A stretch of DNA of 64,000 bases from NCBI GenBank assembly GCA_949825025.1, contig OX463778.1, positions 18,258,196-18,322,195 on the forward strand. The letters are read 5' to 3'. A program made the position numbers and the translations under genes. The notes beneath the pieces were generated by a model. The model was not told where the DNA came from. It was given only the letters and a program-made list of their open reading frames with translations, and did no database searches. Shown piece by piece: positions 55,501-64,000 of the stretch. Positions within the stretch are counted from its first letter, which is position 1; every line of letters begins with the position of its first letter. Origin of the DNA: Siphlonurus alternatus (lineage: Eukaryota > Arthropoda > Insecta > Ephemeroptera > Siphlonuridae).

Positions 55501-55988
55501 TTTAATGTAAAATCTCTAATATTGGCATCAATTCATAAGCATTAAGGAGTGATGCAAGTAGTGTCTTGTCACCTGGAATGAAAAACGCTTCTTAACGCTT
55601 GCTGAATTGCTTCCATTATTTATTTTTTTTTATTTTTAAATATTTCATTCCCAGTACTGTGCATGCAGTAATGATCATAAGCAATAACACTATATAACTA
55701 ATATTATAGTCGCAGTAAGATTCTTACGTTAGTGCACCTTGTACCTTGACAATTTAAAATAATTTGTTCATACTGACAAAGACGAAAAATAATGATCAGC
55801 TGCAAACATATTACCAGTACTGTAGCAAACTCGCATCATTTCAAGCTAAATAAAGACTACTCTAAAGTAAAGTTGCTCCTCAGGTGATGAGACTGAACCC
55901 GACGTCACCAGCTGTAGCATCGAGTACCTCGACGAGCTTCACAAGGACGTTCAAGGCAGGAAACGTCTTCACCAGGCTTGGACATTAA
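49557..55988 (+). CDS. C19orf47: SAM-domain protein, homologue of human C19orf47
   Basis: Exons are 49557-49578, 50482-50678, 51393-51462, 52032-52172, 52455-52643, 53176-53330, 53860-54028, 54320-54487, 55248-55327 and 55884-55988. All are GT-AG and phase-matched, giving 431 aa. Residues about 8-72 form a SAM domain ([20 protein letters not shown], then [20 protein letters not shown]). A basic linker with KKKARR follows, then the conserved [18 protein letters not shown]. Three F-x-RLG motifs (VFERLG at about 212, VFTRLG at about 262 and 425) alternate with low-complexity Ser/Thr/Pro sequence, and one sits at the extreme C-terminus (VFTRLGH). [10 protein letters not shown] is also shared with the human protein. 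The molecular function of this family is not established; nuclear location is suggested by the basic motifs only. Exon 1 is just 22 nt. Confidence 0.92.
53490..53809. repeat. Foldback family G, copy 2, in intron 6 of the C19orf47 homologue
   Basis: Arms of more than 70 bp at 53490 (tggagtattgtcctcaattt) are near-perfect complements of the right end at 53809. The inner arms repeat gcaaagttatgctaccctgat. The centre holds two TGACGTCA sites (53620, 53671). It shares the ggaactatttttaaaaa and gattttttcagattttt words with 42661-43051, suggesting one superfamily. Confidence 0.88.
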
Positions 55989-56281
55989 TGCTTGCCTTCA
56001 AAAATTTTGTCATAAAATTAAAAATTTTATATGTATCAACAAATTTGTGAAAATTTGGCCAAACTCTCAACATTTATTATATTTATACACTATGTTTTTT
56101 TTTTTTAATTACTTTTGTTTGTAATTGTTTTACTGTTGCCAATAATCTCAGTTTCAAATCTGAAGAAGTTTGTTACGCTATCCGTTTTAGATGTTATATG
56201 TAACTTTTAAAATAGCTCTCTCAACAGTAAAAATAACTATCTGGTTTAGAAGATGCTCTTTTTAAGTTATTATATTCAAAA

Positions 56282-56287
56282 AATAAA
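56282..56287 (+). terminator. AATAAA polyadenylation signal of the C19orf47 homologue
   Basis: Perfect AATAAA 294 nt after the stop codon at 55986-55988, followed by T-rich sequence. The next foldback element begins 160 bp later. Confidence 0.55.
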
Positions 56288-56445
56288 GTTTTTTCTTATG
56301 TCAAGAAATATGCATATATCAATGTAAATAATTTAGTAAAAAAAAATGCTTTGCTGAAGGACAGTAATTTTACTTTAAAGTAATATCATATATAAATATT
56401 TTAATTTAATTATTATATAACTTTTAATTAATTGTAATAAATTTT

Positions 56446-56832
56446 AAGGTAGAGATAACGTCAAACAGCTGTTCGACGTAATCCCCTTTGATTAACATGT
56501 AAACCTTAGCAAATTGACAAAAATTCTGAATTTTTTTTGAGGCAGATATTAGTGCCTAAAAGCCATAGAAAAAGTTTCAAAAACATTTAAGGAGACGATT
56601 TTTTTAAATTAATTTTTTAGTTCGGCTCTCCATGGGAAAGCCCTATGCTGAAAATTAAAAAAATTAATTAAAAAAAATCGGCTCGTTAAATTGTTTTGAA
56701 ATTTTTTCTATGGCTTTTAGGCACTAATATCTGCATCTCAAAAAAATTTCAGAATATTTGTCAATTTGCTAAGGTTTACATGTTAATCAAAGGGGATTAC
56801 ATCGATCAGCTGTTCGGCGTTATCTCTACCTT
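56446..56832. repeat. 387-bp foldback element downstream of the C19orf47 homologue
   Basis: The ends aaggtagagataacg and cgttatctctacctt are exact complements. Arms of about 170 bp (cagctgttcg, taatcccctttgattaacat, agcaaattgacaaa, gcctaaaagccatag) fold around a centre near 56640. Non-coding. Confidence 0.85.
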
Positions 56833-57390
56833 AATTTGTAATCACGAGTTTCCCTTTCAAATCAACCTACGTAATACAGTGGTTACCACCTAAGTCTTCT
56901 GCTCGTTGTTAGTAAACGAAGTATTGTTGGGTAATGTCTGTCACGTAAAAGGAAAAACATGAGACGGTTGTTGATTTACATGTTATGGAAAATGACCGTA
57001 AATTATGAAGTTGAAACGGTTGCCTAGCGCCAACAATGTCATTATGTTCTCTGCTCTGGTGGCAAAATTAGGCACTACGTCGTCCCAGGTTTAACAATGA
57101 AAAAGGCTTCATGCGACAGACATTATAAACAATTATAGTTTGCTACAACCATTGCGAGTAGAAGACTTTGGTTACCACTTTTAAATTTTTGTTGTATTGT
57201 ACATAAATTCAGCAGCAAAATCAAAGTGCTTTTATATATACTGAATTCAGCTTATTATAATTATGATTTATACGTTTTCTAATTTCATTAGAGTAAAATT
57301 TTATCTCTTGCACAGAGAAACTGACTTTGTATGCAAATATCAACAATACGTGCTTTTGGTTTTGTGAGGAAAGAATCTCTTGTGTTTATT

Positions 57391-57742
57391 AAGGGTAAGG
57401 TAACGCCACCAATGTTAAAAAAAATCCCTCTCACAAAAATTCTGAAAAAAATTTAAAATGTTCTCTTCTACACCCCCTATCAGTAGCTAAAATATCAGGT
57501 ATACAAATACGATCTAGTTTTTGAGTTATGAATTTTTAAAGTTGACCGATTTAACATGGGAGTTTCATTTCTCCATGTTAAAGTAGTCAACTTTAAAAAT
57601 TTATAACTCAAAAACTAGATCGTATTTGTATACCTGATATTTTAGGTACTGATAGGGGGTATAGAGGAGAACATTTTAAATTTTTTTCAGAATTTTTGTG
57701 AGAGGGATTTTTTTTAACATTGGTGGCGTTACCTTACCCTTA
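57391..57742. repeat. Palindromic repeat family B, copy 2 (best preserved)
   Basis: The ends aagggtaaggtaacgccacc and ggtggcgttaccttaccctt are exact complements. The two arms, about 170 bp each, are nearly identical around a centre near 57565. Shared core words are accccctatcagtagctaaa, atatcaggtatacaaatacg and agtttttgagttatgaattt. Confidence 0.9.
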
Positions 57743-57974
57743 AAATTTGTATTAATGTTTTTCAACCTTTGAAAGTGGACTGGGTATGGTTTTTCTCCAA
57801 TTAAACAAATTTATCAATTTTTAAGTCACACACCATAACCTATCCTATACCTTAATTATGTATTAAAGATGTACAATCAATAAAATATATGTCAGTAAAT
57901 TTGCTTATCTGTAGCTCTCTTCTGAGATTAGTTAAATATTTTTATTTTAAAATTAATTCTTAATAATATTATCA

Positions 57975-58450
57975 TGGAGCAGGGATCGAATGCGGATGCA
58001 AGATACACACGGATGCGCAAAAATGGGCTTGCATCCGCATTCGTGCATCTCAGATGCACGGGAAAAATGAATGCATCTGGATGCGCATCCCAGATATACG
58101 GGAAAAAATGAATGCACCTGGATGCGCATCCCAGATGCATTAAAAATAAATTTGCATCTGGATGCGCATCACCCGAAAAATAAATTTGCATCCATTTAAT
58201 TAACACTTTTTTTCTTTTTTATCAGATTTTTTGCTAATGGCCTCTAAGTCAATCTTATAACACGAGGCATTTTTTTTTAAATTTATTTGCCACTTGTCAT
58301 TTAAAATTGCAAGAAACAAAGTGTATTATAAAAACCAAGGATCGGATGCAGATGCATGAAAAAAAAATTTGCATCTGGATGCGCATCCATGGATGCATGA
58401 AAAATTAATTTGCATTTGGATGCACGAAAAAAACGCGTGCATCCGGTCCC
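57975..58450. repeat. Degenerate minisatellite of GGATGCGCATCC-type units
   Basis: Repeated units containing gcatctggatgcgcatccc and agatgcacgggaaaaatgaa recur every 55-60 bp from about 57980 to 58200 and again at 58335-58450, split by about 130 bp of unrelated AT-rich sequence. The core ggatgcgcatcc is itself a perfect palindrome. The outer ends (ggatcgaatgcggatgc and gcatccggtccctg) are loosely complementary. Confidence 0.75.
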
Positions 58451-58590
58451 TGTCATGGAGGAAATCTCAATCCCAATAGAGGCTTCAAGTCAGCTGATTT
58501 TTCAGTGTTTCCACCGTCCATTCTTTCCTTGATAGGAGAGGAAAATTCTTTTCGGAATGATATAGTCAAAAATAAAAAATGCAACATTTA

Positions 58591-59044
58591 GAATGGGGTA
58601 CTGACCAAAAAAAAAAGTTTCAAGTTTTAAAAAATTCAACATTTAGAATGGGGTACTGACGAAAAAAAGAGTTTCAAGTTTTTGTCAACATTTCAAAAGG
58701 CACGAGAATTTCATGAAGAACAAGCCCTATTATAGCATTCTACGACAATTTCCTGATTTTATATGAATTTTTAAAACCTCTCAAAAATGACGTCATAGCA
58801 TTGAATCTTAAATTGCCAAATCCCATACTTAATATTGAAATGTAACCAAAACTTCATTTGCAAGGTTTTCAGGTGCTAGAATCACGATAATGACGGTTTG
58901 AAATTCCTGCTTCGTCAAAAAGTTTTAAAAATTCATATAAAATCAGCAAATTATCGTAGAATGCTCTAATAGGGCTCGTGCTTCATAGAATTCTCAGTAC
59001 TTTTTATTAGTTTGCTAACTCAAATACCGGTCAGTACCCCATTG
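58591..59044. repeat. Foldback family A, complete copy
   Basis: Left aatggggtactgac faces right gtcagtaccccatt. Arms such as tagcattctacgacaatttc and its counterpart near 58955 pair. The left arm carries TGACGTCA at 58788. The first ~50 bp (58582-58632 and 58637-58686) are duplicated in tandem. The right arm matches window positions 1-270 but lacks about 65 bp. Confidence 0.8.
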
Positions 59045-59895
59045 TTATGTCTTTCATGACCGAGAAAAGTTAAAAAAAAAAAAAAAAATCATTTTTATGT
59101 GCAAAATGGACCGACACAAATGAGCATCACTAAGCATTAATTCCCACTTGAAGCCTCTATAACTTTCAAGTTACTTCTACTTCCATAAATGCAGCCAACC
59201 CATTTTTTTTTTGAAACGAAATTAGAACAAAAAAATAAAAACTAGATAAGATAAAACTATTATTCATTTAAACATTAAATTATAAAGATCACTATTAAAT
59301 GGCTTTCATGTGAATTAAAGTCAATTTTATAAACACAATTTTTATTTTTACATAAAAAATAGACAAAGATAAAGAAAAATAAGAATTAATTTAGGAGCAA
59401 AGAAATTGGCAATTTAAATGCAATGCCACATTCTCTAATCCCCAACAAATAACCTAGCTAAGTGCTCACAAAACAGGCAAAATTAAATGGCTCTTGAGAC
59501 ACAATTTTATTAACTACAAAAAATGACCTGTTTTTTCCAGTGGTTGTTGTTTTATTTATTGTTGAATTTATCAGAGCAAGCAACCATTGGAACTTCACTT
59601 AACCATGCTGCAACTAGAGTTCTGACAGTATGAAAAACTAATACTAGCTTTTTCAAGCAATCATCAAAGAGATGATTGTTTTGCTTATCTTTAATTTAAA
59701 CTGTATTAAAATAAATTCAGTGCTTAAAAATTTTGAGAAAATAATAATAATAAAAAAATACAGCAGAAAAATAATGGCGTGCAATTAGTGGATGTATCTT
59801 CTAGATTAGTGCTGTTAGTCACTTCATACTTTTGAACCAAAAACTAATATTAATATCAAATAAAAAATATCTCTTGGCTTTCTAGTTTCTATACT

Positions 59896-60131
59896 CGGTT
59901 AATAAAAATCCCATTCATGAAAATTATGAAAAAAATTTAAAATGTTCTCCTTTAAGTTTCATTTCTCCATGTTAAATTAGACAACTTTAAAAATTAATAA
60001 CTCGAAAACTAGCCCATTTTTGTATACCTGATATTTTATCTACTGAGAAAGTATGTAAAGGAGAACATTTAAATTTTTTTTCATAATTTTCATGAATGGG
60101 ATTTTTATTAACATTGGGCGTGTTATCTCTT
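59896..60131. repeat. Palindromic repeat family B, copy 3 (shortened)
   Basis: taaaaatcccattcatgaaaat faces attttcatgaatgggatttttatta. The inner arms keep aaaatgttctcct, ttgtatacctgatattttatc and tttaaaaattaataactcgaaa. Part of the left inner arm is deleted relative to copy 2. The right end is acattgggcgtgttatct. Confidence 0.75.
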
Positions 60132-61099
60132 ATCTCTACCTCTTTTTTTTTTTTTTTTCAAACATTTCCTCAAACCTCAAACTATACAATTCATGAAATT
60201 TGGATTTCTAGGAAAAGTCACTTGCTGCCCACGAAAACCCACTTTCAAAGTTTTAGATGAAAAATTTTTGGCTGTTCTCTAGAAAATTCACATCTGCTGA
60301 ATTCACTTGTCCACCTTTGAGCTGCAAAAGAATGTGGCGTAATCGCTTTTACTGCTTTGTTATTTCTTTTACATAATTACTTCTTCTTTTAAAAACAAAT
60401 ATTAATTGAATAAGTTTTCTTGCTCAGTGAGGAGAAATCTTTCTTGGTTCAGAATATGAGGCTACCAAATGTTTTTAGTTTATGGTTTGTTTTTCTGTCA
60501 CACATTGTGTACTTGCAGTAAAATGAATTATATTAAGCAATATTTAAAAGAGACAACTGCTTTGTATTTGTTAATGCGGCATTAAAAAATACAAATTATG
60601 TTTTTCCTAGCCAGTCTTCTGTTTGAGTAACGGGGAAGGAAGCTGAAATTGAATTTAACAGACCAAAGTGAAGAAAAAAAAGTGGAAAAATTTAACAGGG
60701 GGAGAAACGATACACAAGCAGACAAGAATGCCCCCCCCCCCCCCAATCCAAAAATGCAGATTATAATTTTTCTGCCATAATTTTCCTGTGACAGCATGGT
60801 TAAGAAGCAGGCTCGGTCAAGCAATCTCACGTGAGGTACCATACAGACCAGAACATATTCCTTGCTAGGCAGCAGGCATCACAGCTTCCATGGCTGCACT
60901 GAAATTATAAATTGTTGTTCAGAATTCAGCTCTCACGGTTTTGGTTAGGTCAGTGGTGGGTTTAATTAAGGACAACAAAAACTGCAGCAAAGAAAATAGC
61001 AGTATTTTTTCTTACTTATGGTTTGGTTACCAATGGCGGAACTTGTTTTTCAACATTGTTCACAGTGCTCTCTGGGGCTCCTAATACCCAGTCTGCACG

Positions 61100-61335
61100 C
61101 CAGACAGTTAAGTACCGTTTCTTAGCGGGGCACGTATGTTGTTTGCACAACATTCCGCGGTCTTAATCACCCCAGCGGAGTATAGACAGCCGTAAGCTGC
61201 CTTCCTCCTACCAACTCTTTCATCTAGTAGCCAGTCACACCCATTCCAAGTCGCGAAAAGTCTGCCGTATTCGGGATTTGAACCGGGAACCACTCGGACG
61301 AGAGCCAAGTGTACTAACCACTACACCAAAGAGCA
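61100..61335 (-). mobile_element. tRNA-Glu-derived SINE
   Basis: On the minus strand, gctctttggtgtagtggtta starts a tRNA-like head. Box A is at 61305-61328, the anticodon-like CTC is in a seven-base loop, and box B is GGTTCAAATCCCG (61272-61284). The acceptor stem does not pair and there is no mature 3' end, so it is not a working tRNA. About 170 bp of GC-richer unrelated body follows downstream. The tRNA-derived head with an attached body is the hallmark of a SINE. No target duplication or tail was found. Confidence 0.65.
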
Positions 61336-61816
61336 GGTTTTTTAAAACCATAGATAAATTAAATTGGTGAAGAAAAAAAAAAAAAAAGAGAGAACTGAAG
61401 TTTCAATTGACATTTCCATCTCATGTCTCTAAATCAGTTATGATGCTTGCATGCGGAAGAAAAAAAAAATAACTAAATGTTAGTTAAATTACAATTTATT
61501 TCAAGAAAGATGCAAATTTCTATTTTCAATAATTTTTTTTTTAACTTTTACTGTTACTTTCTTTGCATAAGGATTGAACTTTACAGATGAGTTTACGTTA
61601 CTGACACGTCTAGCAAGGACCCGTTCCAGCTACACAGCCTGTGGACTAAGTCTCACTGGCCACAGTAGCTGAGAACATGATCTTGCTATGGCAATGTCGT
61701 CTTCAGCTGTGCTGCAATAACTTGAGGAATAATTTTCAGAAATTAAGTAATAGATAATTTTTATGATATTATTTTAGCTTAATTTTTTTTATTTTTTAAT
61801 ACTTATTGAAAGTCTT

Positions 61817-62167
61817 AAGGGTAAAATAACGCCACCAATGTTAAAAAAAATCGCTCACTCAAAAATTCTGAAAAAAAATTAGAACGTTCTCCTCTACACC
61901 CCCTATCAGTAGCTAAAATATCAGGTGTACAAATACGATCTAGTTTTTGAGTTATGAATTTTTGAAGTTGACTAATTTAACATGGGAGTTTCAATTCTCC
62001 ATGTTAAAGTAGTCAACTTTAAAAATTTATAACTCAAAAACTAGACCGTATTTATACACCTGATATTTTAGCTACTGATAGGGGGTGTAGAGGAGAGCAT
62101 TTTAAATTTTTTTCAGAATTTTCGTGTGAGGGATTTTTTTTAACATTGGTGGCGTTATCTTACCCTT
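61817..62167. repeat. Palindromic repeat family B, copy 4
   Basis: aagggtaaaataacgccacc faces ggtggcgttatcttaccctt. About 351 bp with the same arms as copy 2 and only scattered differences (for example aggtgtac for aggtatac). Copies 2 and 4 are full length and almost the same size. Confidence 0.9.
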
Positions 62168-62904
62168 CATAGAAAAAAAAAAAAAAAAAAAAATCTCATC
62201 GCTAGAGCAAAGTTCAAAGTTTTCAGAATTCTGTCAGGAGATTGCAGCAGATTAATCAAGGGCATGGGTTTAGGGAGGGCAGATCGTTTGGAACGCCTAC
62301 AGACCATTGGTCAGGCGATGAAGCCTTAGGTGCAGCTTTCTGTAGAGGGCAGCACCAATACTGCAGCCATAACTGTAAAATAAACCACATGCCAGCATGA
62401 TAACAACTGTATCTCTCTCAGCCCTAGCTGACCTTCAAGATAGCATACTTTCACAAACATATTTGATTTAAAAATTAATGAAAATAGAAAGAAAATTCAA
62501 TGCATTAGGCAATTATTAATTTAATTAATTAATTTGTAAAATTCAATGCTATCTTTTGGGACAACTATCAGTTATAATTAATATTAAACTTCATAACTAA
62601 CAACTGCAGGCTATAATTATCTTAAACATTAAATATATTATTATATACAATTATTATTCAAGATATCAATATTATATATACCGTAGACAATTTATATTGT
62701 AGAATTATAGCATAACTTATTACATAATCCAATGAATCAACCTTTAAAAAAATACAGTAGTTAACCCGAGTATATACAAATGTCCCATTTCATAGAGCTA
62801 ATTTCCAGTAGGTACTTAAAATAGTTAAGACTATACTATAATAACCCCCAAATAAACAAATAAATTTATGCTTATTTACTAAAAATTAATACAAAGTTGT
62901 CATA

Positions 62905-62910
62905 TTTATT
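62905..62910 (-). terminator. Candidate poly(A) signal of the CREBZF-like gene
   Basis: TTTATT on the plus strand is AATAAA on the minus strand, 40 nt past the stop codon at 62950-62952 of the spliced form. A second TTTATT at about 63234 lies inside the retained intron and could serve the unspliced form. Confidence 0.4.
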
Positions 62911-62949
62911 ATAATATTAACAGGTAAAATGTTTTAGGATAACCACCTT

Positions 62950-64000
62950 TTAAAAAAGAGGCTTCAGCTGATCTCTTGGTGCTGAGAAGTTGTGCTGCCG
63001 TGTTGTGGGATGCATCTGCGACATCGCTGCCCTGAAAGCACCACACTCCACCAAGTTTCTGTCACTGACAAATACTCCCCAACGCCTTGCATTGCAGAGG
63101 GCGTGGAGAATGCCAACACAGGGATTGTCTAGGTCAGGCTCTATGACTTCATTGAAAATACACAGCGGTTCAATTCTGCAAGTTAATTCTAAAATTATAT
63201 CAATATGTACAAAACTTAAGTTTCAGTCATAAATTTATTATTCACAAATTCGTGAAATTTAAAAATAATATAAAAATTGTCAATTTAAAAATTAAAATAG
63301 CCTGACCAAGAGACTGACACATTCGGGAGGAATCTATCCTGTTTGTGATTCTTTGATACTGACATTTTTTTGTCATCAACAAACCATGTTTCTACAGGCT
63401 CACGTTGAGATGCTCTCCCAGTTAAAGGCTGCCTTGCTGTTACATAGCGAGCAGAGCTCAAGTGACGCTCTTTGCTGAGATACATGAAGACAAACTCCAA
63501 CGTTACAGGACATCTCGGAGAAACTTAGAAGGTCACGGCTGCTATTTCCATCAGCTCCAAACAGGTCAGAGAGGTCAAGGTCACTACCGGCATTAGGTAG
63601 CAAGCAATCATCGTCGTCATCAATTGGCATTGCTGCAGAACTGAGAACGACATCTTGGCTAATCAACGCTTCGGTGTTGATTTGTGGTTCAACCTTCATC
63701 AAAGGTCTTAATGAAGAACTTGTTGGTAACCCTGTACTATCTCTAACTGTTTTCAAAAGTAAAGAAATCGCCTTACTATTGGCTAATACATTTTTAAAGT
63801 AAATAACTTCATTCCTCAAAGTTTGTATTGTTTTAGTTTGCATTGCCATAGTTTCCTTCATACTATTACATTCAGATTTATATTTATCTACATCTTTTTC
63901 AAGACTCGCAATATAGTTTTTCTTTTTAATTCTGTTCATGCGTGCAATAACTGCATTCCTTGACAAGCACTTGCCTTGTCGTTTGCCACCTGGCTCACAA
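62950..64000 (-). CDS. CREBZF: CREBZF/Zhangfei-like bZIP protein, 3' part (runs off the window)
   Basis: Exon 64000-63404 is open across the right edge, so the true start is outside; there is no ATG upstream of the basic region here. The basic region reads NAVIARMNRIKKKNYIASLE, with the bZIP N-x7-R spacing. A leucine-zipper-type coiled coil follows to about FKNVLANSK. Next come an acidic segment (DDDDDC, SDLDLSDLFG) and the C-terminal box GVCLHVSQQRASLELCSLCNSK, which matches the end of vertebrate CREBZF. The CREBZF family heterodimerises with ATF4-type and other bZIPs and acts as a transcriptional cofactor in the nucleus. A strong donor (AAC|GTGAGC at 63403) and acceptor (aacttgcag before 63175) join in phase to add about 74 residues ending at 62950. 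Without splicing the protein ends at 63400. The vertebrate protein ends near the unspliced position. Confidence 0.8.

Larger units (their letters stand above)
59045..62904. other. Repeat-rich intergenic interval before the CREBZF-like gene
   Basis: Contains two family-B palindromes and a tRNA-derived SINE (listed separately), homopolymer tracts (C14 near 60730, several A/T runs) and otherwise AT-rich sequence. GC-richer patches near 61600-61700 and 62270-62370 have no recognisable coding frame. Confidence 0.5.

Noticed and set aside
62990..63232. 80-codon plus-strand ORF
   Set aside because: It is the antisense shadow of the proposed last CREBZF exon.
63285..63500. 71-codon minus-strand ORF overlapping the CREBZF-like exon
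   Set aside because: Out of frame with the conserved GVCLHV..CSLC box and runs into the intron; a shadow.

Overview
This is animal nuclear DNA, most likely from an arthropod and probably a crustacean or another non-insect arthropod. It is AT-rich, has large introns with GT-AG splice sites, and is full of small palindromic transposon relics. The alpha-actinin is close to the insect protein in sequence and length. Beside it is a classical aquaglyceroporin, a type that insects largely replaced. The species call is inference; no lineage marker such as rRNA or mtDNA is present.

Four protein genes are supported. (1) A plus-strand aquaglyceroporin at 1300-12155: seven exons, 275 aa, with a 7.9 kb first intron. 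(2) A minus-strand alpha-actinin (Actn) at 49108-19256: 18 exons per transcript, 899 aa, with a pair of alternative 86-nt exons and a 20 kb first intron. (3) A plus-strand SAM-domain protein homologous to human C19orf47 at 49557-55988: ten exons, 431 aa. It is head-to-head with Actn, and the two start codons are only about 450 bp apart. (4) The 3' part of a minus-strand bZIP gene of the CREBZF/Zhangfei type, running off the right edge (64000-62950), with a phase-matched last intron. I built these exon chains by hand from splice sites and reading phase; all close without a frameshift.

Layout: 1-270 is half of a foldback element. 271-12.2 kb is the aquaporin locus. 12.2-18.9 kb is gene-poor and holds a hAT-like element with a perfect 8-bp target duplication. 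18.9-49.1 kb is Actn, whose first intron contains a 2.8 kb inverted-repeat element with a tiny two-exon gene model and ~205 bp tandem repeats, several GC-rich islands and several perfect CRE sites (TGACGTCA). 49.1-56.3 kb is the C19orf47 homologue. 56.3-62.9 kb is packed with palindromic elements, a GGATGCGCATCC minisatellite and a tRNA-Glu-derived SINE. 62.95-64 kb is the CREBZF-like gene.

The genes do not form a pathway. They are a glycerol/water channel, a Z-disc and stress-fibre actin crosslinker, an uncharacterised SAM protein and a bZIP regulator. The most notable features are the dense, multi-family foldback repeat load (some families carry CRE motifs at their centre), one foldback insertion that appears to have duplicated a splice acceptor, the nested mini-gene inside a transposon-like element, and the spliced C-terminal extension of the CREBZF-like protein.
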